Shown piece by piece: positions 44,500-53,921 of a DNA stretch of 64,000 nt (within the stretch, counting starts at the first letter, position 1; every line of letters begins with the position of its first letter). Origin of the DNA: Mycobacterium sp. 852002-51961_SCH5331710 (GTDB taxonomy: Bacteria > Actinomycetota > Actinomycetes > Mycobacteriales > Mycobacteriaceae); assembly GCF_001665535.1 (NCBI RefSeq), contig NZ_LZSQ01000053.1, positions 1 through 64,000 of the forward strand, read 5' to 3'. Made by a program: the position numbers and the translations under genes. The notes under the pieces were generated by a model. The model had not been told where the DNA came from. It made no database searches and saw only the letters and a list, made by a program, of their open reading frames with translations.

Positions 44500-45645
44500 T
44501 CAGAGTCCCTTGAATCGCTTCTTGACCTCGTCGTCGGTCAGGCCGTAATCGGCCAGCGAGTACGTGTGTTTGGGTGCCCGCGGCCCCTTCTTGCTCTCCT
44601 CGTGCGTCGCGGTCATCGCGTCTCGCGCCTCGTCGGTGAACTCGATCCCGAACGCGCGGTAGATGTCGGCCACTGCGCCGACTGGATCTTTGATCAACGC
44701 GAAGTAGTCGAGGTCATAGAACTGCGCCGGATCGTGTTTCGTCCGTTCGGAATTGAACAGCTCCAGCCCTCGCGACCAGGTCTCCAACGAGTCGCGCCCG
44801 ATCGTCTCGCCGACGAAGGTGCTGGACCATCCCTCGGTGGTGTGTTGGGCCAGCGAGCACATCGACGCCATGATCGTTTCCGGCGGGCGGTGGCACTGGA
44901 TGACCAGCGCATCGGGATACGTCTTGAAGAGGGCGTCGAGCGCGAAGAGGTGGCTCGGATTCTTCAGGACCCACCGCTTCTCCGGTTCGTTGAGCCCGAT
45001 CAGCTGAAGGTTCCTGCGGTGGCGCTGATACGGCTTCGTCCAGTCCTGTTCGGCTAACCACCGCGAGTACGTCGGGATATGGGCCAGCGTCTCGTATGAC
45101 ACCGAATGCAGCGACTGGCGCAGCAACTGCCAGCATTCCTCGACCTCGTCGGCGGTCATGTAGTGCAGGCCGGTGTAATCCGGATTCTCCGCGTGCGCCT
45201 TGCTGAACTGGGCGTCGAGTTGAGCGAAAACCGGGTTCTCCGACCAGGTTTCGCGAGGCGGCCGGGGCTGCGGGAACTCGGCGAGCCACAACTCCAGCCC
45301 TTGGTGTCGGGGGTCGGCGGCCAGTAGCCGGTGGATGGCGGTGGTGCCGGTGCGGGGCAGGCCCGTCACGAAGATCGGCCTGGAGATCGCGACGTCGGCG
45401 TGCTGCGGGTACTGCTTCCACGCCGCTTCGGACACCAGTCGCGCGACCAGCGCGTTACGCACGAAGAATCGCTGCATCTTGCTGCCGAACTCGGTGAGAT
45501 CCGCGTCGCGGCGGTACGACTCGAGCAGCACAGCGAGAGCTTCGCGATAGTTGTCGTCGTCGCTGCCGAAATCGTCGAGGCCGCAGGCCTTGGTGGCCGA
45601 TGCGTGCAGATCCTCGACGGTGCCGACGTCGGTGCGTGGGCTCAC
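44500..45645 (-). CDS. Sulfotransferase-family protein (Rv3529c-like)
   Basis: 381 residues. The PAPS 5'-phosphosulfate loop PIFVTGLPRTGTTAIHRLL is at about residues 89-107, followed by the fold typical of the Sulfotransfer_3 family (VIQCHRPPETIMASMCSLA). It should transfer sulfate from PAPS to an acceptor not identifiable here. Third gene of the DUF1214-SDR-sulfotransferase operon behind a KstR site. The GTG at 45645 overlaps the SDR stop (GTGA). Confidence 0.85.
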   Translation of the reverse strand: MSPRTDVGTVEDLHASATKACGLDDFGSDDDNYREALAVLLESYRRDADLTEFGSKMQRFFVRNALVARLVSEAAWKQYPQHADVAISRPIFVTGLPRTGTTAIHRLLAADPRHQGLELWLAEFPQPRPPRETWSENPVFAQLDAQFSKAHAENPDYTGLHYMTADEVEECWQLLRQSLHSVSYETLAHIPTYSRWLAEQDWTKPYQRHRRNLQLIGLNEPEKRWVLKNPSHLFALDALFKTYPDALVIQCHRPPETIMASMCSLAQHTTEGWSSTFVGETIGRDSLETWSRGLELFNSERTKHDPAQFYDLDYFALIKDPVGAVADIYRAFGIEFTDEARDAMTATHEESKKGPRAPKHTYSLADYGLTDDEVKKRFKGL

Positions 45646-46424
45646 GCCTTGTACTCCCCACAGTTGACATCCAGTGCCTGGCCGGTGATCCCGCTGGACA
45701 GGTCGCTGGCCATGAACAGGATCGCCGATGCGACCTCGTCCTCGGTGGGCAGCCTCTTGAGGTCGGACGCGGCGGCGGTCGCCTTGTAGATCTCGTCGAC
45801 CGTGGTGCCGTACTTGCCCGCCTGGTGGTTGAAGTAGCTTTCCAGCGTTCCGCCCCAGATATAGCCCGGCAGAATGGAATTGACCCGAATTCCCTGCTCA
45901 CCGAGTTCGGTTGCCAGCGACTGCGACATCGCCAGCAGCGCCGACTTCGCCATTTTGTAGGCACCGTACTTCGCCTGTGAATGACGCACCACCATCGAGT
46001 TCACGTTGACGACCGAGCCGTTGGCCTCCGCCAACGCCGGCGTGAAGCCCTGGATCAGGCGAAGCGCACCGAACACGGTCAACTCGATTGCGTCGCGCAT
46101 GTGCTCGAACGTGGTGTTGGCCAACGGCTTCATCGACGGCACGCGGAACGCGTTGTTGATCAGCACGTCGACCTTGCCGTAAGCCTTCATCGTTTCGTCG
46201 ACGAGGTTGTTCACCTGCGCATCGTCGGTGATGTCCGTCCCGACCGACAGCGCCCGCCGACCCAGATCGGTGATCTGTTTGGCGACATCCTCCAGCCGCT
46301 CGACGGTGCGGGCGGCGAGCACGACGTCCGCACCCTCCTGCGCGCACCGGCGCGCGAGCGTCGTGCCCAAGGCCGGGCCGACGCCGCTGATGACGACGAC
46401 CTTGTCTTGGAGGAGACCCGACAT
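45642..46424 (-). CDS. Short-chain dehydrogenase/reductase (Rv3530c-like)
   Basis: 260-residue SDR: cofactor loop SGVGPALGTTLA, NNAFRVPSMKPL, catalytic serine in VNVNSMVVR, and Tyr-Lys in AYKMAKSAL. Steroid or CoA substrate likely from the regulon, not proven. The ATG at 46424 overlaps the DUF1214 gene's stop; a longer reading is a shadow. Confidence 0.87.
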   Translation of the reverse strand: MSGLLQDKVVVISGVGPALGTTLARRCAQEGADVVLAARTVERLEDVAKQITDLGRRALSVGTDITDDAQVNNLVDETMKAYGKVDVLINNAFRVPSMKPLANTTFEHMRDAIELTVFGALRLIQGFTPALAEANGSVVNVNSMVVRHSQAKYGAYKMAKSALLAMSQSLATELGEQGIRVNSILPGYIWGGTLESYFNHQAGKYGTTVDEIYKATAAASDLKRLPTEDEVASAILFMASDLSSGITGQALDVNCGEYKA

Positions 46425-47551
46425 CAGCCCACCATCCTGTTCTGAATCTGCTGCTGTCGCAATGCGATCCTCGCGCGCCAGTCGTCTTCGGAGATCTTGT
46501 TGCTGTCGTAGTACGGCAGCGCGTCGGCGACCTTGTCCACGTCGACGATCTCGACGGTCGGGCCGTCGGCCTCGGTCAGAGCGCGTGACAGGCGCTGCCA
46601 CCGGAACTGGAGGTATCCCTTGCGATGGCCGAGCGTCTCGCACCAGTTCGTGACGCCGGGGTTGGCGTCGGAGACGACGATACGGATCTTCTCATCCGGA
46701 TCAGCCTGTGCCTGAGTGCCGTTCAACGATGTCTGGTGGTTGATGTAGTCCAGCGAGATGTACCACAGGCTGCCGAGCTGGAAGCCGAGATACGGGGCGT
46801 CGGGCACGGGCAGCGTGATGATCATCGCCTGGTCCGGTGTCAGGTCGAAGTGACCGACCGACGAGTACTGGGTGGCCAGGCCCCCGGGAGTGAGCCGCGG
46901 CGCGACCATGGTGTTGACCGGCAGCGTGTCGTAGAACCACTGGGGAAACTGCAGCCAGGTCTTCACGCGCTGGACCAGTTGCTTACCCGCCACCGCGTAG
47001 CGCTTCTCGATGAGCTCCTTGGTCAGCGGCGCAGGTGCGGTGCCCGCGGTGTCGGTGCGCGCGATGGCGATGTAGCCCCGCTGCGCGGACCAGTCGTTGT
47101 ACACCTCGCGGACGACCAATTGCGACGGGCTGGTCGGCGTGAACCGCCACTCGTACGTCCCGTCCTCGGCGATGTCGAGCTCGCGGTCGTCGAATGCCGC
47201 CTGGCTCGGTGGCACGTTGTCGTCGGTGTACTCCCCGCCCAGCAGCTGGAAGGCCAGGTCGGTGGTGGTGCCACGTTTACCGGTGACGACGTACTCATGG
47301 CCGGGCTGCACCCGGGTCCCGAAGTAGAGGGCGTCCGGGTTGTCGAGGCCCATCTTCGTGAACGGTCCGGTTCCGGACTGCATGAAGGGATGGTCGCGGT
47401 CGTAGTCGAACGCCAGGTGAGCGCAGGCGGCTATACATCCGGCCAGATACTGCAGACCCTCGAGCAGGTCCGCCTCCGACTCGATGAACTGCGCAGTGGA
47501 TACCAGGTGCTCGGCTTCGGCGATCGCGTCGATGAACGGTTGTGAGTACAC
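46424..47551 (-). CDS. DUF1214-family protein (Rv3531c-like)
   Basis: 375 residues, no signal peptide. The C-terminal part fits DUF1214 (QAMIITLPVPDAPYLGFQLGSLWYISLDYINHQTSLN, then IRIVVSDANPGVTNWCETLGHRKGYLQFRWQ, given here in part). Function unknown. GTG start at 47551. First gene of a KstR-controlled operon with the SDR and the sulfotransferase; the operator lies 11 bp upstream. Confidence 0.8.
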   Translation of the reverse strand: MYSQPFIDAIAEAEHLVSTAQFIESEADLLEGLQYLAGCIAACAHLAFDYDRDHPFMQSGTGPFTKMGLDNPDALYFGTRVQPGHEYVVTGKRGTTTDLAFQLLGGEYTDDNVPPSQAAFDDRELDIAEDGTYEWRFTPTSPSQLVVREVYNDWSAQRGYIAIARTDTAGTAPAPLTKELIEKRYAVAGKQLVQRVKTWLQFPQWFYDTLPVNTMVAPRLTPGGLATQYSSVGHFDLTPDQAMIITLPVPDAPYLGFQLGSLWYISLDYINHQTSLNGTQAQADPDEKIRIVVSDANPGVTNWCETLGHRKGYLQFRWQRLSRALTEADGPTVEIVDVDKVADALPYYDSNKISEDDWRARIALRQQQIQNRMVG

Positions 47552-47561
47552 ACTGCGAAAC

Positions 47562-47575
47562 TAGAACGCGTTCTA
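47562..47575. promoter_or_regulatory. KstR operator between DUF1214 and IclR genes
   Basis: TAGAACGCGTTCTA is a perfect palindrome and consensus match in the 84-bp divergent gap, so KstR may control both directions. Confidence 0.88.
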
Positions 47576-47602
47576 GCGGTAGTCAATATACGGACCGACT
47601 TG

Positions 47603-47617
47603 GTTCAAATATGGAAC
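47603..47617. promoter_or_regulatory. Possible IclR-type operator
   Basis: GTTCAAATATGGAAC, inverted GTTC/GAAC arms, 18 bp before the IclR gene start. Candidate autoregulatory site; weak. Confidence 0.35.
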
Positions 47618-47635
47618 GCTCGGTAGCCTTCGACT

Positions 47636-48559
47636 GTGAGCTCTCCAGAGTCGTCCGGTCGTGCATCGCCGCCGACCGAACGGGTCGTGCGCGTCCTCGA
47701 CTTTCTGGCGAGTCACCCCGGCCAGCGGTTCGGCGTCTCGGAACTCGCGCGTCGTCTCGGGTTGAGCAAGCCGACGTGCCTCGGCATCGTGACCACACTG
47801 TCCGACGCGGGATACCTGGTGCGCGACCCGTCCGACAAGACCTACCGATTGGGACCATCGCTGATCACGCTGGGCCACCGGGCTCAGGAATCGCTGCGCG
47901 TGAGCCCCGCCGCCCGCGAGGAACTCCGGAGGCTGTCATCGCGCTTCGGCGTCACGGCGGCCCTGTCGGCCGTGGTCGATGACCGAATCACGTTGTTGGA
48001 CATCGTGTCTCCGCCCGGCGTGCGACCCGGTGTCGAGATCGGTCAGAGCTACCCGTTCGCACCCCCCGTCGGGCTGATGTTCGTGCTGTGGGACGACGAG
48101 GCGGAGCGCAACTGGCTGGCCAAGGAGCCGACGCTGCCCTTGCGGACGGACACCGAGCGGCTGAACCGCGTGATCGCCGAATGCCGCGCGGACGGATATC
48201 TGGTCGAACGCCTCACACCAGGTGGCCGGCGGCTCTACGCGTTGATGGCGGGCATGTCGACACAGCTGCCCGACGAGTTGCGAGCGCTGCTCGGCGAGCT
48301 GGTGTCCGACATCGGTGAGCGCGTTTACCTGCGTGGCGAGAACGGGTTAGAAGGCAAACGCCGCTCCGCCAGATTCGATATCAGCGTCATCTCGGCACCG
48401 GTGTATGACCACTACCAGCGACAAATCATGGTGGCTTCGATGCACATCGGGAAAGCGCTGACCGACAATGAGATACACGAGCGCGCGCGGGCACTGGTAG
48501 CCACCGCGGACTCGGTGACTGCACAGCTGGGCGGAACGAAACCCCACGGGGACGGTTAG
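47636..48559 (+). CDS. IclR-family transcriptional regulator
   Basis: 307 residues. N-terminal winged helix (about 15-75: VVRVLDFLASHPGQRFGVSELARRLGLSK..., with LSDAGYLVRD) and an IclR effector domain. GTG start at 47636. Lies divergent to the DUF1214-SDR-sulfotransferase operon with a perfect KstR palindrome between, unlike the arrangement I recall in M. tuberculosis. Probable local regulator of that operon or of a sterol step, sensing a catabolite; target and ligand unknown. Confidence 0.85.
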   Translation: MSSPESSGRASPPTERVVRVLDFLASHPGQRFGVSELARRLGLSKPTCLGIVTTLSDAGYLVRDPSDKTYRLGPSLITLGHRAQESLRVSPAAREELRRLSSRFGVTAALSAVVDDRITLLDIVSPPGVRPGVEIGQSYPFAPPVGLMFVLWDDEAERNWLAKEPTLPLRTDTERLNRVIAECRADGYLVERLTPGGRRLYALMAGMSTQLPDELRALLGELVSDIGERVYLRGENGLEGKRRSARFDISVISAPVYDHYQRQIMVASMHIGKALTDNEIHERARALVATADSVTAQLGGTKPHGDG

Positions 48560-48734
48560 ACCAGCAAACATAGATTTTGGATTCGAGCGTTTTGCCCCAT
48601 CGTGTCGCGGGTAACTGAACTTTTGTCTGGGGGTCTTCAAGCCGCACCGATCGCTACGTGGTGGGGGCGGTGACGAACAACAAGTCGATGTAGCGCCGCG
48701 ACCTTCGGCGCCATCACCGAACAAGGAGTTCACT

Positions 48735-49166
48735 GTGGAGATCAAGAAGTTTGCGGCCACAACAGCAATGGCCGGAGCGCTCGGTTTGTCGGCATTCGCC
48801 CTCGGTAGCGGCCTCGCGCAGGCGGATCCGGGCCCGAATGTTCCGGGGCCGAACCCGCCGGGACCGGTCATCTCGAATTGGGCACCTGGGGATCCGCCCG
48901 GGCACAACCCGTTCGGTCCGCCGGGACAGGTGAAGCAGCAGACCACCATCGCGGGTGTTCCGAACCCGCTGGAGAACGTCCCTCCGGGCCACTGGGATGA
49001 TCGGGTGCGCCTCGGCATTCCGGACGTTTGGTTGCCGCCGATCGATCTGCGCCCGGACCTCCCCGACCTCGACACCCCGTTGAAGGTCGAGTGGAACGCC
49101 GAGGCGAATGCATTCGGTGTGTTCCTGACGGACGGACGGTTCGTCGCCTATCCGGTGACCCGATAA
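48735..49166 (+). CDS. Small secreted proline-rich protein
   Basis: 143 residues: signal peptide (about 1-30, cleavage near LAQADP), then a Pro/Gly/Asn-rich mature protein (GPNVPGPNPPGPV, PPGHNPFGPPG) and a short C-terminal domain (VEWNAEANAFGVFLTDGRF). GTG start with AAGGAGTTCACT upstream. The 175-bp leader region before it is non-coding, with no clear operator. A strong hairpin terminator follows. Function unknown. Confidence 0.75.
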   Translation: MEIKKFAATTAMAGALGLSAFALGSGLAQADPGPNVPGPNPPGPVISNWAPGDPPGHNPFGPPGQVKQQTTIAGVPNPLENVPPGHWDDRVRLGIPDVWLPPIDLRPDLPDLDTPLKVEWNAEANAFGVFLTDGRFVAYPVTR

Positions 49167-49178
49167 ATCTCTCAACAC

Positions 49179-49211
49179 AACAGCCGCCCTGCGCACCGCA
49201 GGGCGGCTGTT
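49179..49211 (+). terminator. Rho-independent-type terminator
   Basis: Perfect 14-bp stem AACAGCCGCCCTGC / GCAGGGCGGCTGTT with a 5-nt loop, 13 bp after the stop of the proline-rich gene and followed by CTGTTT. The remaining bases to 49298 show nothing recognisable. Confidence 0.85.
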
Positions 49212-49298
49212 CTGTTTGGCTGACTCGCGACTCCGCCAAACACAAGAAAGCACTCACCGCGCCGGCCGAAGCCGACGCGGCGAGCGTGAGGTAACTGT

Positions 49299-49709
49299 TT
49301 AGGCGTCAGTCAACGCGGCCGAGATCGGCGTCGGTGTCACCTCGACACCACACTGGTTCGAGATCTCGGTGACCGGCTGGTTGATCGCCTTCAGCTCGGA
49401 CTCAACCCGCGGGTTCTCCTCGAAATAAGCGCGGAAGTCCTGCTTGGCCTGGTCCTGCGGCTTCGCGGCGATCTCGGTCAGCGCCTCGTTGGCCTCGGGG
49501 TTCGAGGCGAGGTAAGTGCTGGTCGAGGCCGACACCGTGCTCGAGGTGTTGGCGATCGCGCTCACGCTGCAGGTGGTGTCCTGCGTCGGCGCCGGGCCAG
49601 GCTGGGCGTTCACGACCGGTGTGACGATCGCGGCGGACCCGAATGCGAGCAAACCGCCTGCAAACATGCCGTACAGGCCGCGTCGAACGGTCGTTGCGGA
49701 CATCTTCAT
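49299..49709 (-). CDS. Hemophore-related secreted protein
   Basis: 136 residues: signal peptide (about 1-35, ending VNAQPGPAP), then a small helical domain with two cysteines (TCSVSAIANTSS ... ISNQCGVEV) and the YLASNPEANEAL / FRAYFEENPRVESEL pattern. This is typical of the mycobacterial hemophore family (Rv0203-like MHB). Heme binding is plausible but not shown. The ATG at 49709 has GGAGTGATTCG upstream. rqlH ends 120 bp away on the same strand; that gap shows nothing notable. Confidence 0.75.
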   Translation of the reverse strand: MKMSATTVRRGLYGMFAGGLLAFGSAAIVTPVVNAQPGPAPTQDTTCSVSAIANTSSTVSASTSTYLASNPEANEALTEIAAKPQDQAKQDFRAYFEENPRVESELKAINQPVTEISNQCGVEVTPTPISAALTDA

Positions 49710-49829
49710 CGAATCACTCCTTCGGTCTGCGACCCGTTGGCCGCTCCCCGATGCGTAACCGGCGTCGGGGGCGAGCTAAACAAGCCCAGTACAGACGAGG
49801 TCTCGGGGGTCGGGGCGGCGCCGGGGTGA

Positions 49830-51911
49830 TCAGCTTGCGCTGGCCAGGGCAAACGGCAGCACGGCCGGTGCGCCTAGCGCTCTGAGCAGCCGGGACGCGA
49901 TGGTCAGCGTCCATCCGGTGTCGGTCACGTCGTCGACCAGCAACACCGGACCACCCGTGAGACCGGCTGAGTCGGGGGCCTCCCACGCACCCTGTAGTGC
50001 GGCGACGCGATACGCCGAGTTCGCCGCGGTCACCGGCCTGCGCTCGGGCGCGTACTGCAACACACCGAGATCGGCGAGACGGCCGAGCCGGGCGAGTTCG
50101 CGGGCCAGCGAGGTGATCAACAGCGGATGCCTGTCCGAGTCCAGCGCCATCACCGCGGTCGGGCGGCTCTCCCAATCCCACGTCGCCAGCACCCGCACGG
50201 CCGCCTGCACGACGTCGTCGGGCACCTCCGCGTCCGGTTCGTCCAGCAGCCGTCGCAGCCGCGCGCCCCAACCTAGATCGGTCAGCCGGCCGATGGTCCG
50301 GCCGGGTTCCGGACCATCGGCGATCTTGCCCTTGAGATCCAACCCGAGGGCACCCAGCCCGGTCGGCCACTGCTTGCGCGGCGTGATTTCGACGCCGGGC
50401 CGCATCAGCCGGGCTCGGGTGTCCTCCACGGCAGCGGCGTCGACGACGGGCTCGTAACGCGCCCCCGTGCAGTTGTCGCAGCGGCCGCAACGCTCGCCCT
50501 CGGTGAGCTCGGGGTCGTCCAGTTGGGCGCGCAGAAACGCCATGCGGCAGCGGTCGGTCTCCTGATAATCGAGCATCGCCTGCTGCTCACGCTTGCGCGC
50601 TTCGTCGAGCTTGCGATAGCGCGCCTCGTCGTAGACCCACTCCTGACCCGTTCCGACCCAGCCGCCCCTGACCCGGCGCACCGCACCGTCGACGTCGAGC
50701 ACCTTGAGCACCATCTCCAGCCGCGTGCGATTCAGATCGACGAGCGGCTCCAAAGCGGCCGTCGATTGCGGACGGTCCGGCTCCAGCGCTCGAATCACGT
50801 TGCGCACCATCGCTTCCGATGGGAACGCCACCGAAGAGAAGTACCGCCAGACGTCTTGGTCCTCGCGGCCGGGCAGCAGGATCACCTCGGCGCTGGCCGT
50901 CGACCGGCCCGCGCGGCCGACCTGCTGGTAGTAGGCGATCGGCGATGAGGGTGCGCCGAGATGTACGACGAAACCCAGGTCGGGCTTGTCGAAACCCATG
51001 CCGAGTGCCGACGTGGCGATCAGGGCCTTCACTCGGTTGGCCAGCAGGTCGGCCTCGAGTTGTTCGCGTTCGGCGGCCTCGGTCGAACCCGTGTAGGCCG
51101 CGACCGGATGGTCCTGCTCACGCAGCAACGCGGCGATGTCGTGGGCCTGCGCGACGGTCAGCGTGTACACGATTCCCGAACCAGGTAGCGAATTCAGATG
51201 TGCCGCAAGCCAAGCCGCGCGTTGGGCGGGGTTGCCGGCCTTGACCACCGAGAGCCTCAGCGATTCGCGGTCCAGCCCGCCGCGCAGCACCAGGGTGTCG
51301 CCGCCACCGACACCCAACTGCGCCGCGACGTCGTCAACCACGCGGTCGTTGGCGGTCGCGGTCGTCGCGAGCACCGGGATGTCGGCGCCCAGTTCGGCGA
51401 TCAGTGTACGGATCCGGCGGTAATCGGGCCGAAAGTCGTGCCCCCAATCGGATACGCAGTGCGCCTCGTCGACCACCACCAATCCGGCGTCGTGCGCCAG
51501 CGCGGGCAGCACCGCATCGCGAAAGTCGGGATTGTTCAGGCGTTCCGGGCTGACGAGCAGCACGTCGAGTTCGCCGCTGCGTACTCGTGCGTGGATGTCG
51601 TCCCACTCGGCGACATTGCTGGAGTTGATGGTCGCGGCGTGCACACCGGCCCGGTCCGCGGCGGCCACCTGATTTCGCATGAGCGCCAACAGCGGTGAGA
51701 CGATCACCGTCGGGCCGTGCCCGTCGGTGCGCAGCAGTTTGGCGGCGATGAAGTAGACCGCGGACTTACCCCACCCGGTGCGCTGCACGACCAGTGCGCG
51801 CCGACGGTGTACCACCAAAGCCTCGATCGCGGCCCACTGGTCGTCGCGCAGCACCGCCTGCGGCCCGGCCAACTGTTCGAGGATCGCCTGGGCGTCGTCG
51901 CGCGTCGTCAT
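49830..51911 (-). CDS. rqlH: RecQ-like DNA helicase RqlH with ComF-type C-domain
   Basis: 693 residues. RecQ-like ATPase core with Walker A TGWGKS (45-50), DEAH (148-151) and the RecQ aromatic loop (DWGHDFRPDYRRI). An arginine-finger region (QQVGRAGRS) and a four-cysteine zinc module ending GERCGRCDNC follow. The C-terminal phosphoribosyltransferase-like domain (VLLVDDVTDTGWTL) replaces HRDC. This is the arrangement described for M. smegmatis RqlH, a 3'-5' translocase/helicase of 691 residues. It follows hsaF by 21 bp on the same strand. Confidence 0.9.
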   Translation of the reverse strand: MTTRDDAQAILEQLAGPQAVLRDDQWAAIEALVVHRRRALVVQRTGWGKSAVYFIAAKLLRTDGHGPTVIVSPLLALMRNQVAAADRAGVHAATINSSNVAEWDDIHARVRSGELDVLLVSPERLNNPDFRDAVLPALAHDAGLVVVDEAHCVSDWGHDFRPDYRRIRTLIAELGADIPVLATTATANDRVVDDVAAQLGVGGGDTLVLRGGLDRESLRLSVVKAGNPAQRAAWLAAHLNSLPGSGIVYTLTVAQAHDIAALLREQDHPVAAYTGSTEAAEREQLEADLLANRVKALIATSALGMGFDKPDLGFVVHLGAPSSPIAYYQQVGRAGRSTASAEVILLPGREDQDVWRYFSSVAFPSEAMVRNVIRALEPDRPQSTAALEPLVDLNRTRLEMVLKVLDVDGAVRRVRGGWVGTGQEWVYDEARYRKLDEARKREQQAMLDYQETDRCRMAFLRAQLDDPELTEGERCGRCDNCTGARYEPVVDAAAVEDTRARLMRPGVEITPRKQWPTGLGALGLDLKGKIADGPEPGRTIGRLTDLGWGARLRRLLDEPDAEVPDDVVQAAVRVLATWDWESRPTAVMALDSDRHPLLITSLARELARLGRLADLGVLQYAPERRPVTAANSAYRVAALQGAWEAPDSAGLTGGPVLLVDDVTDTGWTLTIASRLLRALGAPAVLPFALASAS

Positions 51912-51932
51912 CCAATCAACGCCGAACGTGGG

Positions 51933-52991
51933 CTATTTGGCGGCGGCCGCCTCTTGTTCGCGCTTGATCTCCAGCGCGATGTCGATGAGTTGGTCCTCCT
52001 GACCGCCGATGAGCTTGCGCTGACCAGCGCGGTGCAATAGCTGGTGCGCGGGCACGCCGTAGCGCTCGGACTGCCGGATCGCGTGCTTGAGGAAGCTGGA
52101 GTACACCCCCGAGTAGCCCATGATCAGCGCGTTGCGGTCCAGCAGGCATTCGGCGGGCATCGCCGGCGCGACGACCTCTTCGGCCGCGTCGGCGATGTCG
52201 AAGAAGTCGATGCCGGTCTTGACGCCGATCTTGTCGAACACGCCGATCAGCGCCTCGACCGGTGCGTTGCCCGCGCCCGCGCCGAACCGGCGGCAGGAGC
52301 CGTCGATCTGCTTGGCGCCCGCGCGCACCGCCTCGATCGAGTTGGCCACGCCGAGCCCGAGGTTCTCGTGGCCGTGGAAGCCGACTTGAGCGTCCGATCC
52401 CAATTCCGCGACGAGCGCCGCGACCCGGTCGCGGACGCCCTCGAGCACCAATGCGCCCGCGGAGTCGACGACGTAGACGCACTGACAGCCGGCGTCGGCC
52501 ATGATGCGCGCCTGCTTCGCGAGCTTCTCCGGCGGAATCGTGTGGCTCATCATCAGGAAGCCAACGGTTTCCAGGCCCAGTTCGCGGGCCAGCCCGAAGT
52601 GCTGGATCGACACGTCGGCCTCGGTGCAGTGGGTCGCGATGCGGCAGATCGACCCGCCGTTGTTCTGCGCTTCCTTGATGTCCTCCTTGGTGCCGACGCC
52701 GGGCAGCATCAGGAAGGCGATCTTGGACTCCTTGGCCGTTTCGGCGGCCAGCTTGATCAGTTCCTGCTCCGGTGTCTTGGAGAAGCCGTAGTTGAAGCTC
52801 GACCCGCCCAGACCGTCGCCGTGGGTCACCTCGATGACCGGAACGCCGGCGGCATCGAGCGCCGCGACGATCGCGTGCACTTCCTCTTTGGTGAACTGGT
52901 GACGTTTGTGGTGGCTGCCGTCGCGAAGCGAGGTGTCCGTCATCCGGACGTCCCAGATCGGATTGAAGTAGATCTCGTCGGTGACGCTCAT
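51933..52991 (-). CDS. hsaF: 4-Hydroxy-2-oxohexanoate/-valerate aldolase HsaF
   Basis: 352-residue DRE-TIM metallolyase splitting the 4-hydroxy-2-oxoacid from ring degradation into pyruvate and propanal (acetaldehyde for the C5 homologue). [11 protein letters not shown] places metal ligand Asp19 and Arg23; His206 and His208 in FHGHENLG complete the metal site. The C-terminal helical domain contacts HsaG for aldehyde channelling. The ATG at 52991 overlaps the hsaG stop. Confidence 0.95.
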   Translation of the reverse strand: MSVTDEIYFNPIWDVRMTDTSLRDGSHHKRHQFTKEEVHAIVAALDAAGVPVIEVTHGDGLGGSSFNYGFSKTPEQELIKLAAETAKESKIAFLMLPGVGTKEDIKEAQNNGGSICRIATHCTEADVSIQHFGLARELGLETVGFLMMSHTIPPEKLAKQARIMADAGCQCVYVVDSAGALVLEGVRDRVAALVAELGSDAQVGFHGHENLGLGVANSIEAVRAGAKQIDGSCRRFGAGAGNAPVEALIGVFDKIGVKTGIDFFDIADAAEEVVAPAMPAECLLDRNALIMGYSGVYSSFLKHAIRQSERYGVPAHQLLHRAGQRKLIGGQEDQLIDIALEIKREQEAAAAK

Positions 52992-53914
52992 GCTTGGCCT
53001 CCCTTTGATGAGGCGAGGGATGCCCCGGCCTTTTCCTTGGCAATCTCCTCGCCCACCTTGGCCGCCGCCGCGGTCATGATGTCCAGATTTCCAGCGTAGG
53101 GCGGCAGGTAGTCGCCCGCACCCTCCACTTCGATGAACGTGGTGACGACGTGGTTGCCGCCGTTGACAACCGACGGCTCGTCGAACTGCGGGTCGTTGAG
53201 CAACCGGTAGCCGGGCACGTAGGTCTGCACCTCAGCGACCACATCCTTGATGGACTGGGTGATCGCGTCGTGGTCGGCATCCTCGGGAATCGCGCAGAAG
53301 ATGGTGTCGCGCATGATCATCGGCGGCTCGGCCGGGTTGAGGATGATGATCGCCTTACCTCGCGCGGCGCCGCCGATCACCTCGACGCCCTTGCTGGTGG
53401 TCTTGGTGAATTCGTCGATGTTGGCTCGGGTCCCCGGACCGGCCGAGGCCGACGACACCGACGCCACGATCTCGGCGTAGGGCACCTCCACCGCACGGCT
53501 GACCGCGTACACGATCGGGATGGTCGCCTGCCCGCCACAGGTGACCATGTTGACGTTGGGCGCGTCGAGGTGCTCGCGCAAGTTGGCCGGCGGGATCACG
53601 CCGGGTCCGATGGCCGCGGGCGTCAGGTCGATCGCGCGAATACCGGCCTCGGCGTACTTCGGCGCCGCGTCACGGTGCACGTACGCACTGGTGGCCTCGA
53701 AGACCATATCGGGCTTCTCATTCTGCGCCAGCAGCCAGTCGACACCTTCGTGTGAGGTCTCCAGCCCGAGCTTGCGGGCGCGGGCGAGGCCCTCGCTCTC
53801 GGGGTCGATGCCGATCATCCACCTCGGCTCCAACCACTCCGACCGAAGCAATTTGTACAGCAGATCGGTGCTGATGTTGCCCGATCCGACGATTGCGACG
53901 CTTGTTTTAGGCAT
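52988..53914 (-). CDS. hsaG: Acylating propionaldehyde/acetaldehyde dehydrogenase HsaG
   Basis: 308 residues: NAD motif [13 protein letters not shown], catalytic cysteine Cys126 in MVTCGGQAT, and [20 protein letters not shown]. Converts the aldehyde from HsaF to propionyl-CoA with NAD and CoA. Forms a channelling complex with HsaF (family knowledge). Lies 7 bp after hsaE. Confidence 0.95.
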   Translation of the reverse strand: MPKTSVAIVGSGNISTDLLYKLLRSEWLEPRWMIGIDPESEGLARARKLGLETSHEGVDWLLAQNEKPDMVFEATSAYVHRDAAPKYAEAGIRAIDLTPAAIGPGVIPPANLREHLDAPNVNMVTCGGQATIPIVYAVSRAVEVPYAEIVASVSSASAGPGTRANIDEFTKTTSKGVEVIGGAARGKAIIILNPAEPPMIMRDTIFCAIPEDADHDAITQSIKDVVAEVQTYVPGYRLLNDPQFDEPSVVNGGNHVVTTFIEVEGAGDYLPPYAGNLDIMTAAAAKVGEEIAKEKAGASLASSKGGQA

Positions 53915-53921
53915 AACGCTC

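Noticed and set aside
51920..51932. Third copy of the 60-bp repeat before rqlH
   Set aside because: Only about ten bases (GCCGAACGTG) match; the rest is unrelated, so this is probably chance.
52044..53099. 351-codon plus-strand frame opposite hsaF
   Set aside because: Shadow of hsaF, with no ribosome-binding site or conserved motif.
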